64,000 bases of DNA. Origin: Flavobacterium aciduliphilum. Lineage in GTDB: Bacteria; Bacteroidota; Bacteroidia; Flavobacteriales; Flavobacteriaceae. The stretch's first letter is position 1; each line of letters opens with the position of its first letter. The stretch spans positions 220,076 through 284,075 of the forward strand of contig NZ_QLSZ01000002.1 of the NCBI RefSeq assembly GCF_003268855.1, in the 5' to 3' direction. Below are positions 34,843-45,344 of this stretch, piece by piece. Under the pieces are notes generated by a model. That model made no database searches and was not told where the DNA came from. It saw nothing but the letters and a program-made list of their open reading frames with translations. The position numbers and the translations under genes are program-made.

Positions 34843-34862
34843 GAAACAGTCTGTTCTGTTTC
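34843..34862 (+). promoter_or_regulatory. rplC leader hairpin
   Basis: GAAACAG (34843-34849) pairs perfectly with CTGTTTC (34856-34862) around a six-base loop in the roughly 50-base leader. Its position near the 5' end may protect the mRNA or bind a ribosomal protein. Confidence 0.45.
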
Positions 34863-34888
34863 GAAATAATTAATTAATAATTTATAAT

Positions 34889-35506
34889 ATGTCTGGGTTA
34901 ATCGGAAAAAAAATCGGCATGACCAGCATTTTTGATGAAAACGGGAAAAATATTCCTTGTACAGTAATCGAAGCTGGACCATGTGTTGTTACCCAAGTCA
35001 GAACCAAAGAAGTTGATGGGTATGAAGCACTTCAACTAGGTTTCGATGACAAAACAGAAAAACATGCTACTAAAGCTGATTTAGGTCACTTTAAAAAAGC
35101 AGGTACTTCTGCTAAAAAGAAAGTCGTTGAATTCCAAGGTTTTGAGGGTGAGTTTAAGTTAGGTGATAATATCACTGTAGAAGTTTTCAACGAAGGAGAA
35201 TTTGTTGATGTACAGGGTGTGTCAAAAGGAAAAGGTTTCCAAGGTGTTGTTAAGCGTCACGGTTTTGGTGGGGTTGGGCAATCTACACATGGACAACACA
35301 ATCGTTTGAGAGCGCCTGGTTCTGTAGGAGCATCTTCCTATCCATCACGCGTGTTCAAAGGAATGCGTATGGCTGGAAGAATGGGTGGTGTAAATGTAAA
35401 AGTGCAAAATCTTAGAGTTTTAAAAGTGGTTGCTGAAAAGAATCTACTTGTTGTTAAGGGAGCTATTCCTGGGTGCAAAAACTCTTACGTAATCATTCAG
35501 AAGTAA
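34889..35506 (+). CDS. rplC: Ribosomal protein L3
   Basis: The 205-residue 50S assembly protein has the characteristic [17 protein letters not shown] region and the loop [10 protein letters not shown] that reaches toward the peptidyl-transferase centre. It is the first gene after a new promoter. Its TAA overlaps the ATG of rplD by one base. Confidence 0.99.
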   Translation: MSGLIGKKIGMTSIFDENGKNIPCTVIEAGPCVVTQVRTKEVDGYEALQLGFDDKTEKHATKADLGHFKKAGTSAKKKVVEFQGFEGEFKLGDNITVEVFNEGEFVDVQGVSKGKGFQGVVKRHGFGGVGQSTHGQHNRLRAPGSVGASSYPSRVFKGMRMAGRMGGVNVKVQNLRVLKVVAEKNLLVVKGAIPGCKNSYVIIQK

Positions 35507-36135
35507 TGGAAGTAAAAGTATTAGACATCAACGGAAAAGAAACTGGAAGAAAAGTTCAACTTTCTGATTCAGTTTTCGCAATTGAGCCAAATAATCACGC
35601 TGTTTATCTTGATGTTAAGCAATATCTTGCCAATCAAAGACAAGGTACGCACAAATCAAAAGAAAGAGCAGAAGTAGCTGGTTCTACACGTAAAATTAAA
35701 AAACAAAAAGGGACTGGTACTGCAAGAGCAGGTAGTAAAAAATCACCAGTTTTCAAAGGCGGAGGTACTATTTTTGGGCCTAGACCAAGAAATTACTCTT
35801 TTAAATTGAATAAAGGTTTGAAAAGATTAGCTCGTAAGTCAGCTTTCTCAATTAAAGCTAAAGAATCTAATGTAATGGTTGTTGAAAATTTTGATTTTGA
35901 AACACCAAATACAAAAAAATTCATTAGTATTTTGAAAGCCTTAGGGTTAGAAAATAAAAAATCTCTTTTTGTGTTGGGTGATTCAAATAAAAATGTATAT
36001 TTGTCGTCACGCAATTTGAAAACATCTAATGTTGTAACTAATTCAGAATTAAGCACTTATTCAATTTTAAATGCGAATAACTTGGTTTTATTAGAAGGAT
36101 CATTAGAGGGAATTGAAGAAAATTTAAGTAAATAA
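35506..36135 (+). CDS. rplD: Ribosomal protein L4
   Basis: The 209-residue protein lines the exit tunnel with L22. GSKKSPVFKGGGTIFGPRPR is the tunnel loop. The ATG at 35506 overlaps the rplC stop by one base (TAATG); an earlier in-frame start would read into rplC and is not homologous to L4. In gamma-proteobacteria L4 represses its operon; whether it does so here is unknown. Confidence 0.98.
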   Translation: MEVKVLDINGKETGRKVQLSDSVFAIEPNNHAVYLDVKQYLANQRQGTHKSKERAEVAGSTRKIKKQKGTGTARAGSKKSPVFKGGGTIFGPRPRNYSFKLNKGLKRLARKSAFSIKAKESNVMVVENFDFETPNTKKFISILKALGLENKKSLFVLGDSNKNVYLSSRNLKTSNVVTNSELSTYSILNANNLVLLEGSLEGIEENLSK

Positions 36136-36141
36136 CAAGCC

Positions 36142-36432
36142 ATGAGTATCATAGTTAAACCTATTATTACAGAAAAAATCACCAAAGAAGGTGAGGTTTT
36201 CAATCGTTTTGGTTTCGTTGTAGATAGAAATGCAAACAAAGTTCAAATTAAGAAAGCTGTTGAAGCTGCTTATGGTGTGACTGTTGTGGGTGTGAATACA
36301 ATGAATGTTAGACCAGATAGAACTACTAAATACACTAAAAGTGGTTTGATAAGTGGAAAGACTAATGCTTACAAAAAAGCAGTAGTTCAAGTACAAGAAG
36401 GAGAAACAATAGATTTTTACAACAATATCTAA
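36142..36432 (+). CDS. rplW: Ribosomal protein L23
   Basis: The 96-residue protein sits at the tunnel exit and is the docking site for trigger factor and SRP. IIVKPIITEKITKEGE and the NVRPDRTTKYTKSGLISGKTNAYKKA region (written in part) are typical. Six bases follow rplD. Confidence 0.98.
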   Translation: MSIIVKPIITEKITKEGEVFNRFGFVVDRNANKVQIKKAVEAAYGVTVVGVNTMNVRPDRTTKYTKSGLISGKTNAYKKAVVQVQEGETIDFYNNI

Positions 36433-36441
36433 TAAAACAAG

Positions 36442-37266
36442 ATGTCAGTAAGAAAATTAAAACCTATTACCCCGGGTCAGCGTTTTAGAGTTGTGAATGG
36501 TTTTGACGCCATTACAACTGATAAGCCGGAAAGATCATTGATTGCACCGATAAAAAACTCAGGAGGTAGAAATAGTCAAGGAAAAATGACCATGCGTTAC
36601 ACTGGCGGTGGTCACAAACAAAGATATCGTATCATTGATTTCAAAAGAGCTAAAGTTGGTGTTCCAGCTACAGTAAAATCAATTGAGTACGATCCAAATA
36701 GAACTGCTTTTATCGCATTATTGTGGTATGCTGATGGAGAAAAAACGTATATTATTGCTCAAAATGGATTGCAAGTAGGTCAAACTCTTGTGTCTGGTGA
36801 AAATGCGGCTCCAGAAATCGGAAATACTTTACCGTTAAGTAAAATTCCTCTTGGAACTGTGATTTCTTGTATTGAATTACGTCCAGGACAAGGTGCTGTT
36901 ATTGCAAGAAGTGCAGGTACTTTTGCTCAATTAATGGCAAGAGATGGGAAATATGCTACTATTAAAATGCCTTCAGGGGAGACAAGATTAATCTTGTTGA
37001 CTTGTTCGGCTACCATAGGAGCTGTTTCAAATTCTGATCATCAGTTAATTGTATCTGGTAAAGCAGGTAGAACAAGATGGTTGGGAAGAAGACCAAGAAC
37101 GAGACCAGTAGCAATGAACCCTGTTGATCACCCAATGGGAGGTGGTGAAGGTCGTTCTTCTGGAGGTCATCCACGTTCTAGAAAAGGTCTTCCTGCTAAA
37201 GGTTATAGAACTCGTTCTAAAGTTAACCCGAGTAATAAGTATATTGTTGAACGCAGAAAGAAATAA
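36442..37266 (+). CDS. rplB: Ribosomal protein L2
   Basis: The 274-residue protein supports the peptidyl-transferase centre. [17 protein letters not shown] holds the conserved histidine of the catalytic-centre loop. Length and motifs are standard. Confidence 0.99.
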   Translation: MSVRKLKPITPGQRFRVVNGFDAITTDKPERSLIAPIKNSGGRNSQGKMTMRYTGGGHKQRYRIIDFKRAKVGVPATVKSIEYDPNRTAFIALLWYADGEKTYIIAQNGLQVGQTLVSGENAAPEIGNTLPLSKIPLGTVISCIELRPGQGAVIARSAGTFAQLMARDGKYATIKMPSGETRLILLTCSATIGAVSNSDHQLIVSGKAGRTRWLGRRPRTRPVAMNPVDHPMGGGEGRSSGGHPRSRKGLPAKGYRTRSKVNPSNKYIVERRKK

Positions 37267-37276
37267 TTAGATAGAC

Positions 37277-37555
37277 ATGGCACGTTCATTAAAAAAAGGA
37301 CCTTTTGTACATTATAAATTAGATAAAAAAGTTCAAGAAAATATTGCTGGTGGAAATAAAGGAGTGGTTAAGACTTGGTCTAGAGCTTCAATGATTACTC
37401 CAGATTTTGTTGGACAAACTATCGCAGTACACAACGGTCGTCAATTTGTTCCAGTTTATGTAACTGAGAACATGGTAGGTCATAAATTAGGAGAGTTTTC
37501 ACCAACAAGATCTTTTAGAGGTCATGCTGGAGCAAAAAATAAAGGTAAAAAATAA
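37277..37555 (+). CDS. rpsS: Ribosomal protein S19
   Basis: The 92-residue 30S head protein has the signature [12 protein letters not shown] and [11 protein letters not shown]. It lies 10 bases after rplB and 6 bases before rplV. Confidence 0.99.
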   Translation: MARSLKKGPFVHYKLDKKVQENIAGGNKGVVKTWSRASMITPDFVGQTIAVHNGRQFVPVYVTENMVGHKLGEFSPTRSFRGHAGAKNKGKK

Positions 37556-37561
37556 GAAGCA

Positions 37562-37972
37562 ATGGGAGTTCGTAAAAGAGAAACTGCAGACGCAAGAAAA
37601 GAGGCTAACAAGTCGATAGCATTTGCTAAATTGAATAACTGCCCTACTTCACCTAGAAAAATGCGCTTAGTAGCAGACTTGGTAAGAGGTCAGAAAGTGG
37701 AAAGAGCTTTAAATATATTAAGATTTAGCTCAAAAGAAGCTTCAAGAAAATTAGAAAAACTATTATTATCTGCGATCAATAACTGGGAGCAAAAAAATAG
37801 TGAAGGTAATGTAGCTGAAGCAGGCTTAATCGTTAAAGAAATCCGTGTGGATGGAGGTATGATGTTAAAAAGACTACGTCCAGCACCACAAGGAAGAGCA
37901 CACAGAATTAGAAAACGTTCTAATCACGTTACTATCGTATTAGGACAATTAGATAACACACAAGCAAATTAA
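37562..37972 (+). CDS. rplV: Ribosomal protein L22
   Basis: The 136-residue protein lines the exit tunnel; the hairpin tip [19 protein letters not shown] is present with no visible alteration suggesting macrolide resistance. The N-terminus carries about 20 extra charged residues ([13 protein letters not shown]) relative to E. coli L22 (110 residues). Confidence 0.98.
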   Translation: MGVRKRETADARKEANKSIAFAKLNNCPTSPRKMRLVADLVRGQKVERALNILRFSSKEASRKLEKLLLSAINNWEQKNSEGNVAEAGLIVKEIRVDGGMMLKRLRPAPQGRAHRIRKRSNHVTIVLGQLDNTQAN

Positions 37973-37979
37973 TAAAAAG

Positions 37980-38720
37980 ATGGGACAAAAGACAAATCCA
38001 ATAGGAAACAGACTTGGGATCATCAGAGGATGGGATTCAAACTGGTATGGTGGAAATGATTACGGTGACAAAATCGCTGAAGATTATAAAATCAGAAAGT
38101 ATATCCATGCTCGTTTATCAAAAGCTAGTGTATCAAAAGTAATCATCGAGAGAACTTTAAAACTCGTAACCGTTACTATCACTACTGCTAGACCTGGTAT
38201 TATTATCGGGAAAGGGGGTCAAGAGGTAGACAAGTTGAAAGAAGAACTTAAGAAAATTACTGACAAAGAAGTTCAAATTAACATCTTTGAAATTAAAAGA
38301 CCTGAGTTAGATGCTTATTTGGTTGCAACAAGTATCGCTCGTCAAATTGAAAGCCGTATTTCATACAGAAGAGCTATAAAAATGGCTATCGCGGCAGCTA
38401 TGCGTATGAATGCAGAAGGTATTAAAGTGATGATTTCAGGTCGTTTGAATGGTGCCGAAATGGCTCGTTCAGAAGGTTTTAAAGAAGGAAGAATTCCTTT
38501 GTCAACTTTCAGAGCTGATATTGATTATGCACTAGGTGAAGCACATACTACTTATGGTAGAATGGGAATCAAAGTGTGGATCATGAAAGGCGAGGTGTAT
38601 GGTAAACGTGATTTATCTCCGTTGATTGGTATGGATAAAAAACAAGCTTCTTCAGGAAAAGGAGATGCTCCAAGAGGTGGTAAATCTAATGGTAAATCTA
38701 GTCCTCGTAAGAGAAAGTAA
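37980..38720 (+). CDS. rpsC: Ribosomal protein S3
   Basis: The 246-residue protein has a KH domain with [12 protein letters not shown] and the C-terminal GRMGIKVWI region, part of the mRNA entry helicase. A low-complexity Gly/Ser/Lys tail (about the last 25 residues) is longer than in E. coli. Confidence 0.99.
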   Translation: MGQKTNPIGNRLGIIRGWDSNWYGGNDYGDKIAEDYKIRKYIHARLSKASVSKVIIERTLKLVTVTITTARPGIIIGKGGQEVDKLKEELKKITDKEVQINIFEIKRPELDAYLVATSIARQIESRISYRRAIKMAIAAAMRMNAEGIKVMISGRLNGAEMARSEGFKEGRIPLSTFRADIDYALGEAHTTYGRMGIKVWIMKGEVYGKRDLSPLIGMDKKQASSGKGDAPRGGKSNGKSSPRKRK

Positions 38721-38739
38721 TTTTTTAAATTAGAAAAAA

Positions 38740-39165
38740 ATGTTACAGCCTAAAAGAACAAAATATCGTAAGGTACAAAAGGGTAGAATGAAAGGTGTTT
38801 CTCAAAGAGGACACGTTCTTTCAAGTGGAATGTTCGGTATAAAATCTGTACATGAAACGGGCATGTTTTTAACTTCTCGTCAAATTGAGGCAGCTCGTAT
38901 TGCAGCTACTCGTTATATGAAAAGAGAGGGTCAATTATGGATTAATGTTTTTCCTGATAAACCAATTACTAAAAAGCCTCTTGAGGTACGTATGGGTAAA
39001 GGAAAAGGAGCAGTTGAATATTGGGCTGCTGTAGTTAAACCAGGTAAAATTATGTTTGAAGTTGGAGGTGTGCCTTTAGCAGTAGCCAAAGAAGCGTTGC
39101 GTCTTGCTGCTCAAAAACTTCCAGTTAAAACTAAGTTTGTTGTTGCTAGAGATTTCGAAGCATAA
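38740..39165 (+). CDS. rplP: Ribosomal protein L16
   Basis: The 141-residue protein organises the tRNA-binding region of the 50[20 protein letters not shown] and [19 protein letters not shown] are family signatures. Neighbours rpsC and rpmC are in the standard order. Confidence 0.99.
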   Translation: MLQPKRTKYRKVQKGRMKGVSQRGHVLSSGMFGIKSVHETGMFLTSRQIEAARIAATRYMKREGQLWINVFPDKPITKKPLEVRMGKGKGAVEYWAAVVKPGKIMFEVGGVPLAVAKEALRLAAQKLPVKTKFVVARDFEA

Positions 39166-39177
39166 TAAAAATTAATT

Positions 39178-39369
39178 ATGAAACAATCAGAAATTATTAG
39201 TCTGTCTACAGCTGAGTTACAAGTAAAACTTAGTGAGGTAAGAAAAACGTATGCTGAATTAAGAACAGCTCATGCTATTTCACCAATTCAAAACCCACTT
39301 CAAATTAGAACAATGAGAAGAACGGTTGCAAGATTGGCAACAGAATTAAGCAAAAGAGAGTTACAATAA
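39178..39369 (+). CDS. rpmC: Ribosomal protein L29
   Basis: The 63-residue two-helix protein near the tunnel exit has the L29 pattern SLSTAELQVKLSEVRKTYAEL and RTVARLATELSKRE. It is 12 bases after rplP. Confidence 0.98.
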   Translation: MKQSEIISLSTAELQVKLSEVRKTYAELRTAHAISPIQNPLQIRTMRRTVARLATELSKRELQ

Positions 39370-39386
39370 TTGTAATCTGCTGAATG

Positions 39387-39644
39387 ATGGAAAAAAGAAA
39401 TTTAAGAAAAGAAAGAGTTGGTGTTGTTACGAGCAATAAGATGCACAAATCTATTGTAGTTTCAGAAACTAAAAAAGTAAAACACCCATTATATGGTAAG
39501 TTCGTGTTAAAAACTAAAAAATATGTTGCACACGACGAAACAAATGATTGTAACATTGGTGATACAGTAAAGATCATGGAAACAAGACCTTTATCTAAAT
39601 CTAAATGTTGGAGATTAGTTGAAATCATTGAAAGAGCGAAATAG
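39387..39644 (+). CDS. rpsQ: Ribosomal protein S17
   Basis: The 85-residue 16S rRNA-binding protein begins [19 protein letters not shown], the usual N-terminus. Two ATG codons stand in tandem (39384 and 39387); the second gives the family-typical end, the first would add one Met. [25 protein letters not shown] residues match the family. Confidence 0.96.
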   Translation: MEKRNLRKERVGVVTSNKMHKSIVVSETKKVKHPLYGKFVLKTKKYVAHDETNDCNIGDTVKIMETRPLSKSKCWRLVEIIERAK

Positions 39645-39646
39645 TT

Positions 39647-40015
39647 ATGGTACAACAGGAATCTAGATTAAAAGTAGCAGATAACACAGGAGCCAAAGAA
39701 GTTTTGACTATCCGTGTTTTAGGAGGAACGAAACGTCGTTATGCCTCTGTTGGAGATAAAATTGTAGTATCTATTAAAGATGCAACACCAAACGGAAACG
39801 TTAAAAAAGGTGCTGTATCTACTGCAGTTGTTGTACGTACCAAAAAAGAAGTGAGAAGAGCTGATGGTTCTTATATCCGTTTCGACGATAATGCTTGTGT
39901 TCTTTTGAATGCAGCTGGTGAAATGAGAGGTACTCGTGTTTTTGGTCCGGTAGCCAGAGAACTTCGTGAAAAACAATTCATGAAAATTGTATCATTAGCA
40001 CCTGAAGTGCTTTAA
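39647..40015 (+). CDS. rplN: Ribosomal protein L14
   Basis: The 122-residue intersubunit-bridge protein starts [20 protein letters not shown], highly conserved. It begins two bases after the rpsQ stop. Confidence 0.99.
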
Positions 40016-40026
40016 TTCGATTAATG

Positions 40027-40341
40027 ATGACAAAGTTAAAAATTAAATCAGGCGACGTAGTTAAAGTTATTGCTGGAGATCATAAAGGGTCTGAAGGTAA
40101 AATTTTAAAAGTTGATCGCGAGAATAATAAGGCGATTGTTGAGGGTGTAAATATGGTTTCAAAACACACGAAACCAAGTGCAAAAAATCCTCAAGGGGGA
40201 ATCGTTAAAAAGGAAGCACCAATTCATATTTCTAACTTATCTTTAGTAGATGCTAAATCTAAAAAAGTTACTAAAGTTGGATTTAAAATGGAAGGTGATA
40301 AGAAAGTAAGATTTTCAAAAAAATCTAATCAAGTATTGTAG
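40027..40341 (+). CDS. rplX: Ribosomal protein L24
   Basis: The 104-residue assembly-initiating protein has the KOW motif [20 protein letters not shown] and [15 protein letters not shown]. Two tandem ATGs (40024, 40027) exist; the second matches relatives better. Confidence 0.96.
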   Translation: MTKLKIKSGDVVKVIAGDHKGSEGKILKVDRENNKAIVEGVNMVSKHTKPSAKNPQGGIVKKEAPIHISNLSLVDAKSKKVTKVGFKMEGDKKVRFSKKSNQVL

Positions 40342-40343
40342 TT

Positions 40344-40895
40344 ATGGCATATATCCCTAGACTTAAAGAAGAATATAAGAGTAGAGTAATTCCTGCTCTT
40401 AAAGAGGAATTTGGTTACAAAAACATTATGCAAGTTCCTAAACTTGAGAAAATTGTTGTAAGCCGTGGTGTTGGTGCGGCAGTTTCTGATAAAAAATTAG
40501 TTGATTATGCAGTAGATGAGTTAACTAAAATTACAGGACAAAAAGCATTAGCTACTATTTCTAAAAAAGACGTTGCATCTTTTAAATTAAGAAAAGGTAT
40601 GCCAATTGGAGCTAAAGTAACCTTACGTGGTGAAAAGATGTATGAGTTTCTTGATAGACTTGTAACATCTGCATTACCACGTGTTAGAGATTTCAATGGA
40701 ATCAAAGCTACTGGTTTTGATGGTAGAGGTAATTATAATTTAGGAGTTTTAGAACAAATCATTTTCCCAGAAATTGATATTGATAAAGTAAATAAAATTT
40801 CAGGAATGGATATTACTTTTGTAACTACTGCTAATACTGACAAAGAAGCAAAATCATTACTTGCTGAATTAGGTTTACCTTTTAAAAAGAATTAA
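40344..40895 (+). CDS. rplE: Ribosomal protein L5
   Basis: The 183-residue protein binds 5S rRNA and contacts the P-site tRNA. Conserved blocks include [16 protein letters not shown] and [20 protein letters not shown]. It starts 2 bases after rplX. Confidence 0.99.
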   Translation: MAYIPRLKEEYKSRVIPALKEEFGYKNIMQVPKLEKIVVSRGVGAAVSDKKLVDYAVDELTKITGQKALATISKKDVASFKLRKGMPIGAKVTLRGEKMYEFLDRLVTSALPRVRDFNGIKATGFDGRGNYNLGVLEQIIFPEIDIDKVNKISGMDITFVTTANTDKEAKSLLAELGLPFKKN

Positions 40896-40898
40896 GAT

Positions 40899-41168
40899 AT
40901 GGCTAAGGAATCAATGAAAGCCCGTGAGGTTAAAAGACAAAAAACGGTAGAAAAGTATGCTGAAAAAAGAAAGGCTTTGTTAGAAGCTGGAGATTATGAA
41001 GGTTTACAAAAGTTACCAAAAAATGCTTCTCCAGTTCGTTTGCACAATCGTTGTAAATTAACAGGACGACCAAGAGGGTATATGCGTCAATTTGGTATTT
41101 CACGTGTTACATTCCGTGAAATGGCAAATCAAGGTTTAATTCCAGGTGTTAAAAAAGCAAGCTGGTAA
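40899..41168 (+). CDS. rpsN: Ribosomal protein S14, zinc-independent form
   Basis: The 89-residue form lacks the CxxC pairs of the short zinc-binding S14 and matches the longer C-minus type. [20 protein letters not shown] is the family core. A strong hairpin lies in the 72-base gap to rpsH, the widest gap inside the spc block. Confidence 0.98.
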   Translation: MAKESMKAREVKRQKTVEKYAEKRKALLEAGDYEGLQKLPKNASPVRLHNRCKLTGRPRGYMRQFGISRVTFREMANQGLIPGVKKASW

Positions 41169-41190
41169 AATAATAGTATAATTGGTTAAA

Positions 41191-41220
41191 GGTTCATGTA
41201 GCGAGTGCTACATGAAAACC
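41191..41220 (+). ncRNA. Hairpin in the rpsN-rpsH gap, candidate regulatory RNA
   Basis: TTCATGTAGC (41193-41202) and GCTACATGAA (41207-41216) form a perfect 10-bp stem with a GAGT tetraloop, extended by GG/CC across an AA bulge. No T-run follows, so it is not a terminator. It ends 21 bases before the rpsH ATG. Confidence 0.55.
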
Positions 41221-41240
41221 ATAACCGCAAATCAATAAAT

Positions 41241-41639
41241 ATGTATACAGATCCAATTGCAGATTTTCTTACAAGAATTAGAAATGCAGCCAAAGCTAAT
41301 CACAAAGTGGTTGAGATTCCTGCTTCTAATTTAAAAAAGGAAATCACAAAAATTTTATTTGATCAAGGATATATCTTGAGTTACAAGTTTGATGATTCTA
41401 GCGTTCAAGGCACCATTAAAATTGCTTTGAAATATGACAAAGAAACTAGAGAATCAGTAATCAGAGATATTCAAAGAATTAGTAAACCTGGTTTACGTAA
41501 GTATGCAGGTGCTTCAAAATTACCTAGAATTTTAAATGGTTTAGGTATTGCTATCGTTTCAACTTCTAAAGGGTTGATGACAGGTAAACAAGCTAGACAA
41601 TTGAATGTTGGTGGTGAAGTAATTTGTTACGTATACTAA
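41241..41639 (+). CDS. rpsH: Ribosomal protein S8
   Basis: The 132-residue protein binds helix 21 of 16S rRNA; in E. coli it also represses the spc operon. The ATG at 41241 gives the standard start [16 protein letters not shown]; an upstream in-frame GTG (41205) falls inside the hairpin and adds unrelated residues. ISTSKG-type motif [14 protein letters not shown] is near the C-terminus. Confidence 0.98.
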   Translation: MYTDPIADFLTRIRNAAKANHKVVEIPASNLKKEITKILFDQGYILSYKFDDSSVQGTIKIALKYDKETRESVIRDIQRISKPGLRKYAGASKLPRILNGLGIAIVSTSKGLMTGKQARQLNVGGEVICYVY

Positions 41640-41657
41640 TCTTAAAGTAAAACGAAA

Positions 41658-42200
41658 ATGTCAAGAATAGGAAAAAACCCAATTGTAGTTCCAGCTGGTG
41701 TGACTGTTGAAGTTGCTGAAGGATTGGTTACAGTTAAAGGAAAATTAGGACAACTAACTCAAGAGTTTTCAGATGTTACTGTTAAGTTAGAAGAAGGTAA
41801 TGTAATAGTTGAGCGATCTTCAGATCACAAAGATCACAGATCAAAACACGGTTTATACAGATCATTAATCAATAATATGGTTGTAGGTGTTTCAACTGGT
41901 TTTACAAAAGAACTAGAACTTGTAGGAGTTGGATATAGAGCTTCAAATCAAGGACAAAAATTAGATTTAGCATTAGGTTTTTCGCATAATATCGTTTTGG
42001 AAGTTGCTCCTGAAGTACAGGTTGAAACAATTTCTGAAAAAGGGAAAAATCCAATTGTTAAACTCACTTCATATGATAAACAACTTTTGGGAGCGGTAAC
42101 GGCTAAAATTAGAGGTTTCCGTAGACCAGAACCTTACAAAGGAAAAGGAGTTAAGTTTGTAGGTGAAGTATTAAGAAGAAAAGCAGGTAAATCAGCTTAA
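41658..42200 (+). CDS. rplF: Ribosomal protein L6
   Basis: The 180-residue two-domain protein near the factor-binding site starts [15 protein letters not shown] and ends with [19 protein letters not shown], the L6 signature. Confidence 0.99.
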   Translation: MSRIGKNPIVVPAGVTVEVAEGLVTVKGKLGQLTQEFSDVTVKLEEGNVIVERSSDHKDHRSKHGLYRSLINNMVVGVSTGFTKELELVGVGYRASNQGQKLDLALGFSHNIVLEVAPEVQVETISEKGKNPIVKLTSYDKQLLGAVTAKIRGFRRPEPYKGKGVKFVGEVLRRKAGKSA

Positions 42201-42211
42201 AAATAAAGCTT

Positions 42212-42565
42212 ATGTCATTAACAAAATCTGAAAGAAGACAGAGAATCCAGTATAGAATAAGAAAGATTGTAAGTGGTACAGCTGCTAGACCAAGACTTTC
42301 TGTATTCAGAAGTAATAAAGAAATCTATGCTCAGCTCATAGATGATGTAAACGGTGTTACTCTTTTATCAGCTTCATCAAAAGATAAAAATTTTGATGGA
42401 AAAGGTACAAATGTAGAAATTGCTTCAGCAGTAGGTAAACTGGTAGCTGAAAAAGCATTGAAAGCAGGTATTGATACTGTAACGTTTGACAGAGGGGGAT
42501 ATTTATATCACGGTCGTATTAAATCATTAGCAGAAGGTGCGAGAGCAGCTGGACTTAAATTCTAA
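42212..42565 (+). CDS. rplR: Ribosomal protein L18
   Basis: The 117-residue 5S rRNA-binding protein has [20 protein letters not shown] and the conserved end [19 protein letters not shown]. Eleven bases follow rplF. Confidence 0.99.
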   Translation: MSLTKSERRQRIQYRIRKIVSGTAARPRLSVFRSNKEIYAQLIDDVNGVTLLSASSKDKNFDGKGTNVEIASAVGKLVAEKALKAGIDTVTFDRGGYLYHGRIKSLAEGARAAGLKF

Positions 42566-42571
42566 TATATT

Positions 42572-43096
42572 ATGTCTAATAAATACAAAAATGTAGAATT
42601 TGTAAAACCAAGTGGTCTTGAGTTAAAAGATCGTTTGGTTAGTGTTAATCGTGTTACCAAAGTAACTAAAGGAGGTAGAGCTTTCGGTTTTTCTGCTATA
42701 GTTGTGGTAGGTGATGAAAATGGTGTTGTAGGTCACGGTTTAGGAAAATCTAAAGATGTATCTGAGGCAATCGCTAAAGCGGTGGAAGATGCTAAGAAAA
42801 ATCTTGTTAGAATTCCTTTAAGTGGTCAATCAGTTCCTCACGAACAAAAAGGTAAATTTGGAGGAGCTCGTGTATTTTTAATGCCTGCTTCACATGGTAC
42901 GGGAGTTATTGCTGGTGGTGCTGTTCGTTCAGTGCTTGAATCAGTAGGAATTCACGATGTATTATCAAAATCACAAGGATCGTCTAATCCACATAATGTG
43001 GTAAAAGCAACGTTTGATGCCTTACTTCAAATGAGAAGTGCTCATACTATTGCTAGACAAAGAGGCGTTTCTTTAGAAAAAGTTTTTAAAGGTTAA
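42572..43096 (+). CDS. rpsE: Ribosomal protein S5
   Basis: The 174-residue protein helps decoding fidelity and mRNA unwinding. [19 protein letters not shown] is the spectinomycin-loop region in wild-type form, with [14 protein letters not shown] after it. Confidence 0.99.
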   Translation: MSNKYKNVEFVKPSGLELKDRLVSVNRVTKVTKGGRAFGFSAIVVVGDENGVVGHGLGKSKDVSEAIAKAVEDAKKNLVRIPLSGQSVPHEQKGKFGGARVFLMPASHGTGVIAGGAVRSVLESVGIHDVLSKSQGSSNPHNVVKATFDALLQMRSAHTIARQRGVSLEKVFKG

Positions 43097-43107
43097 TTCA
43101 AGGAAAT

Positions 43108-43290
43108 ATGGCTAAATTAATAATAAAACAAGTAAGAAGCAAAATCAATTGTCCTCTTTCACAAAAGAGAGGATTAGAAGCTTTAGGTCTTCGCAAAATG
43201 GGACAAGTTGTTGAGCATGATTCAAATCCAGCTATCCTTGGAATGATAAATAAAGTTAAACACTTAGTTTCCGTAGAGGAAGTTAAATAA
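43108..43290 (+). CDS. rpmD: Ribosomal protein L30
   Basis: The 60-residue protein has [19 protein letters not shown] and the [20 protein letters not shown] block of bacterial L30. Standard place between rpsE and rplO. Confidence 0.98.
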   Translation: MAKLIIKQVRSKINCPLSQKRGLEALGLRKMGQVVEHDSNPAILGMINKVKHLVSVEEVK

Positions 43291-43304
43291 CAACATTTAT
43301 AGTT

Positions 43305-43757
43305 ATGAATTTAAGTAACTTACAACCTGCTGAGGGTTCAACGCACAATCAAAATAAAAGAGTTGGTAGAGGAGAAGGTTCTGGAAAAGGAGGGACTGCT
43401 GCACGTGGTCACAAAGGAGCTAAATCTCGTTCTGGTTATTCTAGAAAGATTGGTTTTGAAGGAGGGCAAATGCCACTTCAAAGACGTGTTCCTAAATTTG
43501 GGTTCAAAAACATTAATAGAGTAGAATATCAAGGTGTGAATCTTGATACCTTACAATCTTTAGTTGATAACGGGATTGTAACAGACACTATTGACTTTGC
43601 AGTTTTAGTTGAAAACCGTTTAGCTACTAAAAATGAATTAGTTAAAATTTTAGGTAGAGGTGAATTAAAATCTAAGTTAAAAGTTTCTGCTCATAAATTT
43701 ACCGCTACTGCAAAAGCTGCTATTGAAGCTGCAGGTGGTGAAGTTGTAACGTTATAA
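43305..43757 (+). CDS. rplO: Ribosomal protein L15
   Basis: The 150-residue 50S protein has the Gly-rich arm GRGEGSGKGGTAARGHKGAK and GFEGGQMPLQRRVPKFGF. It lies 14 bases after rpmD and 11 before secY. Confidence 0.99.
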   Translation: MNLSNLQPAEGSTHNQNKRVGRGEGSGKGGTAARGHKGAKSRSGYSRKIGFEGGQMPLQRRVPKFGFKNINRVEYQGVNLDTLQSLVDNGIVTDTIDFAVLVENRLATKNELVKILGRGELKSKLKVSAHKFTATAKAAIEAAGGEVVTL

Positions 43758-43768
43758 TATCCCTTATC

Positions 43769-45112
43769 ATGAAGAATTTTATTGAATCATTCAAAAATGT
43801 ATGGAGAATCGAAGAACTTAAAAATAGAATCCTATTTACTTTAGGGTTATTATTAGTTTATAGATTTGGTGCTCACGTAACATTACCTGGTATTGATGCC
43901 ACTCAGTTGTCTGGGTTAGCAGGACAAACTAATAAAGGTATAGGATCAATTCTTGATATGTTTACAGGAGGTGCCTTTTCTAAAGCTTCAGTCTTTGCTT
44001 TAGGAATCATGCCATACATTTCTGCTTCAATTGTTGTTCAATTAATGGGGATTGCTATACCTTATTTGCAAAAACTTCAAAAAGATGGTGAAAGTGGTAG
44101 AAAAAAGTTAAATCAAATTACACGTTGGTTAACTATTGCTATCACTTTTTTACAAGGTCCTGGTTATATTTATAACTTGAGACAGACTATTCCGCATGAT
44201 GCATTTTTGCTTGGGTTTGATTCTGTTTCTTTCATGTTTTCATCTGTTTTAATTTTGACTACAGGTACCATTTTTGCGATGTGGTTAGGTGAAAAAATAA
44301 CAGATAAAGGTATTGGTAATGGAATTTCTCTTTTAATCATGGTAGGAATTTTAGCAAGATTACCACAAGCTTTAATTCAAGAATTTACTTCTAGAGTTAC
44401 TAATAATAATGGTGGATTAATGATTTTAGTATTTGAGATCATTGTTTGGTTATTAGTGATTATTGCTTGTGTTTTGTTGGTTATGGCAATCAGAAAGATT
44501 CCTGTTCAATATGCCAGAAGAACTACAACAGGTGATTTTGAAGAAGATATGATGGGTGGTAATAGACAATGGATTCCCTTGAAGCTAAATGCAGCGGGTG
44601 TAATGCCTATAATTTTTGCTCAAGCAATTATGTTTATACCGGCAGCATTAGCAAGATTATCTCAGTCAGAAGCTTCTCAATCAATTGCAGGTGCTTTTAG
44701 TAATATGTTCGGATTATGGTATAATTTAGTTTTTGCTTTATTAATCATAATTTTTACATTCTTTTATACAGCAATTACAGTTCCAACAAATAAAATGGCA
44801 GATGATTTAAAAAGAAGTGGTGGTTTCATTCCAGGCATCAAACCAGGTGTTGAAACTGGAGATTTTCTTGACAAAATCATGTCATTAATTACTTTTCCAG
44901 GTGCGTTATTCTTAGCTCTAATTGCTGTGTTCCCAGCTATTGTAGTAAGTTTAGATGTTCAACAATCTTGGGCAATGTTTTATGGAGGAACTTCCTTAAT
45001 CATTATGGTTGGAGTTGCAATTGATACTATTCAGCAAATAAATTCATATTTATTGAATAGACACTATGATGGTTTGATGAAAAGTGGTAAAAATAGAAAA
45101 GCAGTAGCTTAA
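43769..45112 (+). CDS. secY: Protein translocase subunit SecY
   Basis: The 447-residue inner-membrane channel has ten hydrophobic helices; [14 protein letters not shown] and [14 protein letters not shown] are SecY signatures. As usual it is the membrane-protein gene in the spc operon. No secE or secG is in the window. Confidence 0.99.
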   Translation: MKNFIESFKNVWRIEELKNRILFTLGLLLVYRFGAHVTLPGIDATQLSGLAGQTNKGIGSILDMFTGGAFSKASVFALGIMPYISASIVVQLMGIAIPYLQKLQKDGESGRKKLNQITRWLTIAITFLQGPGYIYNLRQTIPHDAFLLGFDSVSFMFSSVLILTTGTIFAMWLGEKITDKGIGNGISLLIMVGILARLPQALIQEFTSRVTNNNGGLMILVFEIIVWLLVIIACVLLVMAIRKIPVQYARRTTTGDFEEDMMGGNRQWIPLKLNAAGVMPIIFAQAIMFIPAALARLSQSEASQSIAGAFSNMFGLWYNLVFALLIIIFTFFYTAITVPTNKMADDLKRSGGFIPGIKPGVETGDFLDKIMSLITFPGALFLALIAVFPAIVVSLDVQQSWAMFYGGTSLIIMVGVAIDTIQQINSYLLNRHYDGLMKSGKNRKAVA

Positions 45113-45117
45113 TTTTT

Positions 45118-45333
45118 ATGGCAAAACAATCAGCAATAGAACAAGACGGATCAATAATTGAAGCATTGTCCAATGCTATGTTCCGAGTAGAATTAGAAAA
45201 TGGACACGTTGTAATTGCTCATATTTCTGGAAAAATGCGTATGCATTATATTAAATTGTTACCTGGTGACAAAGTAAAATTAGAAATGAGTCCTTACGAT
45301 TTATCCAAAGCAAGAATCACTTACAGATACTAA
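45118..45333 (+). CDS. infA: Translation initiation factor IF-1
   Basis: The 71-residue OB-fold factor occupies the A site during initiation. [20 protein letters not shown] and [20 protein letters not shown] are typical. It begins five bases after secY. Confidence 0.99.
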   Translation: MAKQSAIEQDGSIIEALSNAMFRVELENGHVVIAHISGKMRMHYIKLLPGDKVKLEMSPYDLSKARITYRY

Positions 45334-45344
45334 AGTTATTAAAA

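Noticed and set aside
41205..41240. Longer S8 from a GTG at 41205
   Set aside because: The codon lies inside the hairpin and the added residues do not occur in S8; 41241 gives the standard N-terminus.
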